Positions 1 through 5,535 are shown, counted from the stretch's first letter. The stretch: 5,955 nucleotides of DNA from Bacillota bacterium (GCA_021849995.1 JAJZSC010000232.1:1-5955); one strand, 5' to 3'. Numbers and translations are program-made. The notes: generated by a model from the letters alone, not told the origin.

Positions 1-783
1 TTTGCCATAGAGGGAAAGCAAAACTCCGATGGCCTGGATGTTTTGTACCCCCACTACCATGAAGAAAAGTGGTACGCCCAAAGTAAGTAGACTGCTTAAG
101 CTAAATTGCGGGGTAATAAAGACCGGGGATGCTATGGCCCAGGTAATCGGAACGGACTTAGTCATACCCATGACTTTTAACATAATAATACCTACGATAG
201 CCGCTACAACCACGGAAGGAATTTTGCTGGACAAACTTCTAAAAAATTGCCAAACGAAGAATACAAGAACCATTACTCCGTAGACTGCCGGAACTTTCAT
301 CCCGTTGGCAAAAGCTCCGATGCCGTAACTAAGCAAAACCCCGCCGACCATACCTAGCATAATTGGAACAGGTATATGGTCAATCAGTTTTTTGATTGCT
401 CCCGTTGCGGTAAGAATTAAAACCACGATAGCAATGACGATATATGTGCCCGCAGCCTGATAGATAGTGCCGCCTGAGGTAAGATACTTACCGATAAGCA
501 CAGCCCCAGGAATACTCCAGGCGATTACAACCGGTGTCCTGTACAGGGTAGAAATTACAGTCGTTGCCAAGCCGCCGAAAAGAAAAACAGCAAAAATCCA
601 CGAAATGGCCAATGCGTCGGGTAATTTACCATCTTTAGCCACACTGATGATAATCCCAAGTCCTACGGAAGCGCTAAAAGTTGCCCCGATTAAGCCTGTG
701 GTCAGCCCAGGAAAGCTGAGATTCTGGGTCAATTCTTTTAAGCTTTCCCCCACCTTGTAAGGTTTCTCAAGTAATCTAGCCAT
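1..783 (-). CDS. benE: BenE-family membrane transporter (benzoate/H+ symporter-like), 3' end outside window
   Basis: This is an integral membrane permease of the BenE family, whose known members import benzoate with protons. The ATG at 783 follows AGGAGG with a 6-nt spacer, and the frame stays open for 261 codons to the window edge. Family members are about 390-400 residues, so the last third is missing. Family marks are TPVVIAWSIPGA (residues 83-94, usually TPVLIAWSTPGA) and the segment ending QNIQAIGVL (247-255, usually SQNxPGxAVL). Hydrophobic segments lie near residues 26-49, 57-79, 87-100, 109-130, 139-158, 164-181, 188-207 and 232-256; the N-terminal 20 residues are polar. It is the last gene visible in transcription order, 265 bp behind the M24 protein, and a TATAAT-bearing palindrome upstream may give it its own promoter. 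The family call is fairly secure. Benzoate as substrate is not: no aromatic-ring degradation gene is visible, and the neighbours suggest another small carboxylate. Confidence 0.85.
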   Translation of the reverse strand, partial: MARLLEKPYKVGESLKELTQNLSFPGLTTGLIGATFSASVGLGIIISVAKDGKLPDALAISWIFAVFLFGGLATTVISTLYRTPVVIAWSIPGAVLIGKYLTSGGTIYQAAGTYIVIAIVVLILTATGAIKKLIDHIPVPIMLGMVGGVLLSYGIGAFANGMKVPAVYGVMVLVFFVWQFFRSLSSKIPSVVVAAIVGIIMLKVMGMTKSVPITWAIASPVFITPQFSLSSLLTLGVPLFFMVVGVQNIQAIGVLLSLYGK

Positions 784-880
784 TTAAATCCTCCTTAAAT
801 GTGTATAAATTAATGCAATACCGAACTTTAACGTCATTATTATTTAATATTCTTGCTAGAAATAATAGCGGTAAAATATT

Positions 881-911
881 TTCTTAATTATATTAAACGC
901 TTAATTAAGAA
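881..911 (-). promoter_or_regulatory. AT-rich inverted repeat overlapping a TATAAT box, possible benE promoter/operator
   Basis: TTCTTAATT (881-889) and AATTAAGAA (903-911) are a perfect 9-bp inverted repeat with a 13-nt spacer. On the minus strand an exact TATAAT lies at 892-887 inside it, about 100 nt before the benE start. No good -35 hexamer is found at 16-18 nt. The whole stretch is very AT-rich, so a 9-bp palindrome could arise by chance. An operator overlapping a promoter is the inferred reading. Confidence 0.3.
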
Positions 912-920
912 TAATTGTTA

Positions 921-1031
921 TTAATTCCGAAGGGTTTCGTTCATGCTCCCTGCGCGGTAACCGTTTAAATCTAATGTTACGTAAATATAGCCCAATTGCT
1001 TAAGGTTACCAATAATTTTCAATGTTTGCAC
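921..1031 (-). pseudogene. larE: Remnant of larE-like gene (C-terminal 36 codons only)
   Basis: A GTG-initiated frame of 36 codons ends at TAA (923-921). Its residues 13-32 read LGYIYVTLDLNGYRAGSMNE. This closely resembles the conserved C-terminus of LarE, the ATP-dependent sacrificial sulfur transferase that puts sulfur into the nickel-pincer cofactor of lactate racemase (the form I know is LGFxYVTLDLxGYRxGSMNE). LarE is normally about 260-280 residues, so the ATP-binding domain and the catalytic cysteine region are absent. An in-frame TGA lies four codons before the GTG, and the M24 gene ends only 17 bp upstream, so nothing more of LarE fits. A GAGG precedes the GTG by 7 nt, so a short peptide could be translated, but a deletion relic is the simpler view. 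No larA, larB or larC is visible. The match is from memory of the family motif, not a search. Confidence 0.65.
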
Positions 1032-1048
1032 TGGTATACCTCACCTGT

Positions 1049-2164
1049 CTATTTTACGATAAGATCTCTCGGGTACTTAGTCAGAAAACTTGGGCCCTGT
1101 TCACTTACGTGGATGACATCGGTAATTCTCGGGCCCCCTACTCCTTTGCGGTAGATGGTGGGTAAAAGTACATCTACGACCATTCCCGCCTCAATGACAT
1201 CCTGCCGGTTTTTGCCAATGATGGGGTAAAACTCTGATTGTCTAAGTCCAACCCCGTACCCCACAAGATCGAGGTAATTGTTCTCGTAGCCGGCTTCAGC
1301 GATAAGCTTCCTGGCCGCTTCATCCACCTGCCAGGAAAGAACTCCAGGCTTTAGGGCAGCGACTGCTGCATCCTGAGCCTCTTTGAGCAGTTGAAAAGCC
1401 TTTACTTGCTCCTGGGGTACAGCGCCCAACGCAACTGTACGGCACATTTTAGAACAATAACCTTCATAGGTGGCGCCCAGGTGAATTACCACAATCTCTC
1501 CAGGAGCCAACTTTTTCTTGCTGGCACAGGGATGAGTGAGCAGGGATCGTTCGCCAGAGGTTACCTGCATCCGGAAGGACGAGCCGCCTGAACCAGCCTT
1601 TAGCATGGCATATTCTGCCTCTGCCAATACCTCGAGCTCGCTCACTCCAGGATTCGCGGCATTAACAGCTGCTTCCATACCTTTACTGACCATCTCCGAA
1701 GCACGGGCGATCATCTCCACTTCCCGCGAGGTTTTTATGGACCGCAGGCGGTAGATAAGATCAGATGCATTAACAAAATCTGACTCTGTGAAATTGTTCC
1801 TTAGCCCTTCATAGACTTTGAATTCGACAAAGTACTTCTCAAACCCAATTTTAGGCTGCTGGAAACCGTAATCCTTGATTATCTGGACACACTGGCCTAC
1901 CAAGTCCTGAGCTGGGAAGAAATATCCCTGGATATTGGGGACTGCCGAGTTTTCTTTTAGGTATCCCACATCAAGCCATAAGGTAACAGCGGTTGCCTCA
2001 CCTTCACGGGGAATAAGCAGTGCCATACATTCCATTTGAGTACTGCCGGTAAAATAAATTAAATTTTCCCGGCCGACAATGAACAAAATATCAATATCAG
2101 TTTGTTGGATAGCTTCTTGCGCACGCTTAATCCGCTGTGAAACCTCGAGTTTATATCCGTCCAT
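1049..2164 (-). CDS. Creatinase/M24-fold protein lacking all metal ligands (paralogue 1)
   Basis: This 371-residue protein has the two-domain layout of creatinase and prolidase: an N-terminal creatinase_N domain (about 8-140, with RENLIYFTG at 32-40) and a pita-bread catalytic domain (about 147-365). M24 peptidases bind two metals through Asp, Asp, His, Glu, Glu. Here those positions hold His228 (VVIHLG), Lys239 (SKMCRT), Tyr303 (GYGVGL), Leu333 (give or take one residue, LLPTIY) and Thr348 (PRITD). His211 (LLTHP) sits where creatinase has its catalytic His232 and methionine aminopeptidase a conserved His. So it is probably not a metallopeptidase; a metal-free hydrolase acting on a C-N bond, as creatinase does, is the best inference. 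The ATG has AGGTGGG upstream with good spacing. No signal peptide is seen, so it should be cytosolic. It follows two decayed X-gene tails and precedes the larE relic. Length is normal, with no frameshift. General annotation pipelines would probably call it 'Xaa-Pro peptidase', which the residues do not support. Confidence 0.88.
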   Translation of the reverse strand: MDGYKLEVSQRIKRAQEAIQQTDIDILFIVGRENLIYFTGSTQMECMALLIPREGEATAVTLWLDVGYLKENSAVPNIQGYFFPAQDLVGQCVQIIKDYGFQQPKIGFEKYFVEFKVYEGLRNNFTESDFVNASDLIYRLRSIKTSREVEMIARASEMVSKGMEAAVNAANPGVSELEVLAEAEYAMLKAGSGGSSFRMQVTSGERSLLTHPCASKKKLAPGEIVVIHLGATYEGYCSKMCRTVALGAVPQEQVKAFQLLKEAQDAAVAALKPGVLSWQVDEAARKLIAEAGYENNYLDLVGYGVGLRQSEFYPIIGKNRQDVIEAGMVVDVLLPTIYRKGVGGPRITDVIHVSEQGPSFLTKYPRDLIVK

Positions 2165-2211
2165 TTTTCTAGCCCACCTGTCTTTAGTAGTTTGTCACAA
2201 GAGTCAAAGTT

Positions 2212-2267
2212 CTATAGCTTTATTTCCACCCCCCTTTGAAGCAGCCACTTGGCAGAAGTACTTCATC
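2212..2267 (-). pseudogene. Decayed 3' tail of an X-like gene (copy b)
   Basis: Read on the minus strand from 2267, the codons give DEVLLP, then, after restoring one missing base in the Lys codon, KWLLQRGVEIKL and a TAG stop (2214-2212). This matches the C-terminus of gene X at the other end of the window (DQVLLPKWLKQRGVDLSIL). Only about 18 codons are left. It lies 47 bp before the start of M24 paralogue 1, the same relative order as intact X and M24 paralogue 2. The one-base deletion means it cannot be read as part of a longer product. A sequencing error could explain this one shift, but not the whole set of lesions here and in copy a. Confidence 0.6.
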
Positions 2268-2270
2268 TCC

Positions 2271-2297
2271 TTCGGTGGGGTTAAGGTTCCCACCGAA
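2271..2297. repeat. Perfect 9-bp inverted repeat between the two X-gene tails
   Basis: TTCGGTGGG (2271-2279) and CCCACCGAA (2289-2297) pair perfectly across a 9-nt loop. The stem is GC-rich and would form a stable RNA hairpin about 107 nt before the start of M24 paralogue 1. No T-run follows on the minus strand, so it is not a standard intrinsic terminator. It begins 20 bp after the reconstructed stop of X-tail copy a and ends 3 bp before copy b. It could be an old intergenic hairpin, an operator, or an RNA-processing or stability element. Confidence 0.55.
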
Positions 2298-2317
2298 ATC
2301 TCGATGTCCAGCTTTAG

Positions 2318-2450
2318 TTAAATCAATATTCCTCTCTGACGCAGCCATTTTCGGCAATAAGATTTCATCGAATTTAGCGCTGATAGCAGAAGCTTTCTGC
2401 AACAGTTCCTCGGCTAAGATTAGCTGACATTAATACCACCGAGAGCCCCA
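2318..2450 (-). pseudogene. Decayed 3' portion of an X-like gene (copy a)
   Basis: Starting right at the stop of the NadC-like gene, the minus strand reads NGALGGINVS, then a nonsense codon (TAA where gene X has GAA) and a one-base loss. After these it continues as LAEELLQKASAISAKFDEIL, then LPK, a one-base gain in an AAAA run, WLRQRGILI and TAA (2320-2318). Intact X has DGAMGGLNVSESLAKLL followed by QVLLPKWLKQRGVDL in the same positions, so homology is plain over about 43 codons. One nonsense change plus two opposite one-base shifts within about 130 bp indicate real decay. The rest of the gene is absent: its 5' side is cut at the end of the NadC-like gene, which marks a deletion or insertion joint. 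Function, as for X, is unknown. Confidence 0.7.
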
Positions 2451-2451
2451 T

Positions 2452-3255
2452 TTAACGATCTCCGCCTTCCACATCAAGACTAAAATCAAGTAATGGAGCA
2501 TCAAGAATGGCCCGACCAACATCAATAATATCTGGTCTAAGTGCTACGATGCTATTTAATTCTTCTGTGGATACTCCGCCCGCAAAAGCAATCTGTACAT
2601 TTTTTCGCCAGTCATCAGCTACAGCAGCTGCCATTACAGCCTTAAGATCCTCCAGAATACCGGTATCAACCATTAGAATCCCAGCCCCAGACTGTACTGC
2701 AATTCTAGCCTCTTCAACAATATCTAAGGTCTCACCTCGTAATTGGGCAACTACCAAACGATCTGGGTCAAATAATTTTGCCCGACCCACGGCTGCATTA
2801 ACTCCTCCGAACATCCGGATATAGTTTTTGTCTAAATAAATAAATGGTTGTTCGGATATCCTAAGTCCTGCACCACCAGTTATAACCGACTGGCGTAGTT
2901 CTCCCTTTGCAGCCTGACCTATCTTTTTCCAAGCACCGCAAACTACCTTTACCGGACTGGCCTTTTTAACTATATCTGCAGCAGCAGTAGCTACCCCTGA
3001 AGGTTTTCCAATGGCTCCCATAAGTAATTCTTCCGCCTTGGTAACCATCTCAGCATTGCCCCTCGCAGCAAATACCACCGTTCCGGGAATTAAAAGCGAT
3101 CCTTCCTGAGCCATTGAAATAACTTCCAAACCAAGGTCACTCGCCAGTTCTTCTAACCTAGCTACTCCAGACAGTATTCCTTCTTCTCGACTTATGATCG
3201 AGAACGAATAGGATCTATTTTTAAGTGGTTCAAACAGAAACTCTCTTAGCTCCAT
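2452..3255 (-). CDS. NadC/ModD-like quinolinate phosphoribosyltransferase-fold protein with altered active site
   Basis: This 267-residue protein shows the family order: EEGILSG near 24-30, PGTVVFAARG at 57-66, SGVAT at 86-90, a GGAGLRISE block at 127-135, LMVDTG at 194-199, AGGVS at 225-229, and the C-terminus DIIDVGRAI-APLLDFSL (NadC has DVISVGALTHSAPALDISL). Known members transfer phosphoribosyl to quinolinate (NadC); ModD is a paralogue linked to molybdate transport genes. Key NadC positions differ: the ERxALN arginine segment reads EELLMG, TRKT reads GAWK, NHR reads GLR, KDNH reads DKNY (142-145), and the VEVE acid segment reads VVAQ. Asp197 and the AGG phosphate-loop region remain. The N-terminal GDxT motif of NadC/ModD is not evident. 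A normal NAD-synthesis role is therefore unlikely, and the substrate is unknown. The ATG has GAGAGGTG at a 5-nt spacing. The gene follows iclR by 27 bp, so the two are probably one transcript, and it ends at the joint with the decayed X tail. Confidence 0.75.
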   Translation of the reverse strand: MELREFLFEPLKNRSYSFSIISREEGILSGVARLEELASDLGLEVISMAQEGSLLIPGTVVFAARGNAEMVTKAEELLMGAIGKPSGVATAAADIVKKASPVKVVCGAWKKIGQAAKGELRQSVITGGAGLRISEQPFIYLDKNYIRMFGGVNAAVGRAKLFDPDRLVVAQLRGETLDIVEEARIAVQSGAGILMVDTGILEDLKAVMAAAVADDWRKNVQIAFAGGVSTEELNSIVALRPDIIDVGRAILDAPLLDFSLDVEGGDR

Positions 3256-3282
3256 AGTATCACCTCTCTCTATAATCCCTTT

Positions 3283-4071
3283 TCATGACCTATGCCCCAA
3301 ACTTGTCGAGATCTCCTGTCCTATCCGAACCATTAAGTCCACAATGGATTCCATCTCTTCTCCTTCAAACCGCGACTTCGGCCCAGATACACTAATTGCG
3401 GCACAAACCTTACCAGTATGATCCCATAATGGCACGGCTACACAACGCAAACTTTCCATAATCTCTTCATCATCTATCGAATAACCCTGTTCTCTAACTC
3501 GCTTCAGCTCTTCTTCCAACCGATTAAATTCGGTTATTGTGTTCTTGGTATAGCGTGCTAAACCCTTGGTGGTGATTATTCGTTTTACCTCTCTAATCGA
3601 AAGATTTGCTAATAAAACCTTGCCTACACCAGTACAGTGAGCTGGCAATCTTGTACCCACTTGTGAGACTATTCGCAATGATTTTGTGCTCTCTCGCTTA
3701 TCGATATAGAGAACCTCACCTTTATCTAAAACTACCAGGTGAACGGTTTCTCCAAGTTTATCGACGAGAGCCTGAATAAATGGTGCAGCCACATGGCGAA
3801 CATCCCAACCATTAGCAACTACACTTCCAACTTCGAAAAGTCGAATTCCTAGACGGTATTTACCGTCCAAAGGGGACTGCTCAATATAACCAAAATCTCT
3901 TAACGTAGCCAATAGACCATAGGCTGTACTTTTCGCCAACTGCATCTCCTTAGCAATTTCACCTAGAAACATTTCCCGCCGATGCTCAGCAAGTAAATTC
4001 AGAATTCTAAGTGCCTTTGCAACTGAACGAACCTGAGTATCCGAAGTACCCGTTGGAAAAGCTTCAGTCAT
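3283..4071 (-). CDS. IclR-family transcriptional regulator
   Basis: This 262-residue protein has the complete IclR layout. The N-terminal winged helix-turn-helix spans about 14-75, opening VRSVAKALRILNLLAEH, with a recognition-helix stretch LAKSTAYGLLATL at 45-57 and the wing DGKYRLGIRLFEVG at 69-82. The C-terminal effector domain spans about 92-257 with family marks VLDKGEVLYIDK (114-125), LPAHCTGVGKVLLA (142-155) and GYSIDDEE near 196-203. Members bind palindromic or repeated operators as dimers or tetramers and respond to small carboxylic acids or aromatics; they often control the adjacent catabolic operon. The ATG at 4071 follows GGGAGGT by 6 nt. A 213-bp gap upstream suggests its own promoter, and a direct repeat there may be its binding site. 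It is followed 27 bp later by the NadC-like gene. The family is certain; ligand and targets are not, though the flanking M24 and BenE genes are natural candidates. Confidence 0.96.
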   Translation of the reverse strand: MTEAFPTGTSDTQVRSVAKALRILNLLAEHRREMFLGEIAKEMQLAKSTAYGLLATLRDFGYIEQSPLDGKYRLGIRLFEVGSVVANGWDVRHVAAPFIQALVDKLGETVHLVVLDKGEVLYIDKRESTKSLRIVSQVGTRLPAHCTGVGKVLLANLSIREVKRIITTKGLARYTKNTITEFNRLEEELKRVREQGYSIDDEEIMESLRCVAVPLWDHTGKVCAAISVSGPKSRFEGEEMESIVDLMVRIGQEISTSLGHRS

Positions 4072-4131
4072 TTTTCTACCTCCCTTCTTAACATTTTGGC
4101 TGTATCACTCAAACAATCCGAAGCTTTTAAG

Positions 4132-4272
4132 TCAGTGTTCTATATTATCGAATAGCGTTTTGAATTTCGATGACAATATATTCGTTTTGTATTTGAAATC
4201 TCCTTCTAGTGCTGATACAAATACGTTTGATATTGTCGCAATTTTTACGGTAAATGTTGTATTCTGTCCCAT
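4132..4272 (-). CDS. Doubtful 46-residue ORF in the gap before iclR
   Basis: On the minus strand an ATG at 4272 opens a 46-codon frame (beginning MGQNTTFTVKIATISNVF) that ends at TGA (4134-4132). It is in the same frame as the M24 gene just upstream and starts 12 bp after that gene's stop. No convincing ribosome binding site is seen. The composition is rich in Lys, Phe, Asn and Thr, and I recognise no family. A frame this long is unusual but not impossible by chance in AT-rich DNA. The M24 paralogues align to their ends without it, so it is not a lost C-terminal extension. It overlaps the direct repeat that may regulate iclR. It could be a small protein, a relic or chance. Confidence 0.2.
   Translation of the reverse strand: MGQNTTFTVKIATISNVFVSALEGDFKYKTNILSSKFKTLFDNIEH
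4156..4194. repeat. 12-bp direct repeat upstream of iclR, possible operator
   Basis: CGTTTTGAATTT (4156-4167) and CGTTTTGTATTT (4183-4194) match at 11 of 12 positions, 27 bp apart. They lie 85-123 bp before the iclR start. A looser third copy, CGTTTGATATT, is at 4224-4234. An AT-rich GATAATAT (minus strand, around 4151-4144) downstream of the pair is a possible -10 region, with a TTGTCA further upstream at non-ideal spacing. Repeats of this kind before an iclR gene fit autoregulation, but the sequence alone does not prove it. Confidence 0.35.
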
Positions 4273-4284
4273 ACTCACTGTATT

Positions 4285-5394
4285 TCAAATATTAGAGGAT
4301 TCTTTGTCAAAACTTGTCAGCACGATATTGCCAGTACTTTTCACCAACACTGTGTCCGTGATACGAGGACCGCCAAATTGAGGTTCATAAATTGTTGGAA
4401 GTAACAGATCCACCACCATATTCTCCTGAATAACATGGTCTATTCCCTTACCAATTATGGGGTAAAATTCCGATTGTCTGATTCCTACGCCATAGCCTAT
4501 AAGTTCCATAAACATCTTGGCATAACCGTGGTCGTGAATAACCTTAAATACTTTGTCAAAAATATCATTGGAAACAGCTCCTGGTTTTAAAGCCTCTATC
4601 ACAACTTTTTGCGCCTCAATCAGCAATTTGTAAATATCAATTGTCTCCTTGGCAACTTCACCTAACAATACAGTACGACACATTTTAGCTGTATATCCTT
4701 TATAAGAAGCACCCAAATGAATAACTACAGGTTGGTTATTTTCAATGACATAATTACCAGAGTAAGGATGCATCAGTTGCTGGCGATCATGCCGTAAGAC
4801 CTGCATACGAAATGTACTGCCCTCAGATCCCGCTTTACGCATGGCATACTCCGCCTCGGCAAGGATGTCAGTTTCTTTCATGCCTGGTTGAACGGTTTCC
4901 ATGGCAGCTTTCATCCCTACTGTTAGAAACCCAGCAGCTTTTGATATGTGATTAATTTCCTGTTCACTTTTAATGGAACGCAACCTATAGCATACTTCTG
5001 CTATATCACCGAAGTAAATACCAGGTACGGTGTCGCGCAGACACTGATAATCCTTTAAACTGATGAAATACCTTGTAAAGCCAATTCGCGGATTGGGGAT
5101 TCCCATTTGCAGTACCATTTCGGCAGTTTTCTGGCTAACATTCTCCTCCGGGAAAAAGTAAGGAACCACTTCTAACCCGGATTGATCCCGCATATGGCGC
5201 GCTTCCAACCACAAGCAGAGCAGTTTCGGCTCACCTTGCGCCGGGACAATCAGGGATCCTCCTTCAATATCTTGAATATTTGCAAAATAGATTAGATTTT
5301 CCCTATCCATAATAACCGCCATATCAAGTTCAAGATTCCTCAGTTCCAGCTGGAGTGCAGTAATTCTGCTTACAACAACTTCGTTCAATTTCAC
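4285..5394 (-). CDS. Creatinase/M24-fold protein lacking all metal ligands (paralogue 2)
   Basis: This is a 369-residue paralogue of the M24-fold protein at the low-coordinate end, collinear along its length. Identical runs include RENLIYF, YRLRSIK, FRMQV, KMCRTV, RQSEFYPIIGK and GGPRITD. The N-terminal creatinase_N-type domain covers about 8-140 and the pita-bread domain about 145-360. The five metal-ligand positions of M24 peptidases are His226, Lys237, Tyr301, Leu331 (give or take one) and Thr346, the same replacements as in the paralogue. His209 (LMHP) occupies the creatinase catalytic-His position. The shared changes argue for selected function, not decay; a metal-independent hydrolase is the inference, and the substrate is unknown. 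The start is uncertain: GTG at 5394 lies only 2 nt from GGAG, while TTG at 5388 (two codons in) has an 8-nt spacing and gives 367 residues. The gene follows X by 141 bp, with an inverted repeat in the gap, and precedes iclR by 213 bp. The product should be cytosolic. Confidence 0.88.
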   Translation of the reverse strand: MKLNEVVVSRITALQLELRNLELDMAVIMDRENLIYFANIQDIEGGSLIVPAQGEPKLLCLWLEARHMRDQSGLEVVPYFFPEENVSQKTAEMVLQMGIPNPRIGFTRYFISLKDYQCLRDTVPGIYFGDIAEVCYRLRSIKSEQEINHISKAAGFLTVGMKAAMETVQPGMKETDILAEAEYAMRKAGSEGSTFRMQVLRHDRQQLMHPYSGNYVIENNQPVVIHLGASYKGYTAKMCRTVLLGEVAKETIDIYKLLIEAQKVVIEALKPGAVSNDIFDKVFKVIHDHGYAKMFMELIGYGVGIRQSEFYPIIGKGIDHVIQENMVVDLLLPTIYEPQFGGPRITDTVLVKSTGNIVLTSFDKESSNI

Positions 5395-5396
5395 TG

Positions 5397-5403
5397 CTCC
5401 TTT
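5397..5403 (-). promoter_or_regulatory. Ribosome binding site favouring a TTG start for M24 paralogue 2
   Basis: The minus strand reads AAAGGAG at 5403-5397. Only 2 nt separate it from the GTG at 5394, too few for normal initiation, but 8 nt separate it from the in-frame TTG at 5388. No other Shine-Dalgarno-like sequence lies nearby upstream. The TTG is therefore the likelier start, and the GTG-based model is two residues too long. Confidence 0.5.
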
Positions 5404-5420
5404 GTTCGTTATGGAGTTGT

Positions 5421-5454
5421 GGAAAGGGAGTTATCAATTTGAAACGCCCTTTCC
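5421..5454. repeat. Inverted repeat just upstream of M24 paralogue 2, possible operator or leader hairpin
   Basis: GGAAAGGG (5421-5428) and CCCTTTCC (5447-5454) are a perfect 8-bp inverted repeat with an 18-nt spacer. Past one mismatch, the inner GTT (5430-5432) and AAC (5443-5445) also pair, giving 11 paired positions. The element ends 26 bp before the GTG. No T-run follows on the minus strand, so a terminator is unlikely. An operator for the local regulator, or a hairpin in the mRNA leader, are both possible. Confidence 0.45.
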
Positions 5455-5535
5455 TACAGAACAAATCTGGGTATTAAATATCGTCAATTGTTGCAACTTA
5501 AAATACGGGATTATAGATAGGATGGTCTAAGCTCA

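Noticed and set aside
29..760. Plus-strand open frames opposite the permease (29-283, 467-760)
   Set aside because: They are antisense to a clear membrane protein on the minus strand, have no family resemblance and no good ribosome binding sites. The same applies to plus-strand frames opposite the M24, NadC-like and pseudogene regions.
924..944. Seven-codon leader-like ORF (ATG at 944) after a GGGAG
   Set aside because: It is the in-frame end of the larE relic, and the GGGAG is too close to the ATG for initiation.
956..1010. Inverted repeat GGTAACC (956-962) / GGTTACC (1004-1010)
   Set aside because: Both arms fall in the larE relic as codons for recognisable residues (Asn-Gly-Tyr-Arg and Ile-Gly-Asn-Leu), and the arms are short, so it is probably coding coincidence.
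1049..2164. Calling the M24-fold protein an Xaa-Pro dipeptidase/aminopeptidase
   Set aside because: All five metal ligands needed for that activity are replaced; the same holds for the paralogue at 4285-5394.
2220..2402. Minus-strand 60-residue frame as a real small gene
   Set aside because: It is a composite of the two frameshifted X tails: the X motif is readable only when frames are switched, so the frame is accidental.
2452..3255. Calling this gene nadC (de novo NAD synthesis)
   Set aside because: Several substrate-binding positions differ, the N-terminal motif is not evident, and no nadA or nadB is near.
4160..4381. Plus-strand 73-codon frame spanning the 3' end of M24 paralogue 2 and the gap before iclR
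   Set aside because: It is antisense to the conserved GGPRITD end of the M24 protein and has no ribosome binding site; it is a shadow.
5470..5512. Weak fold (GGGTATT ... AATACGGG) after gene X as a terminator
   Set aside because: The stem is short with a bulge, the loop is long, and no T-run follows on the minus strand.
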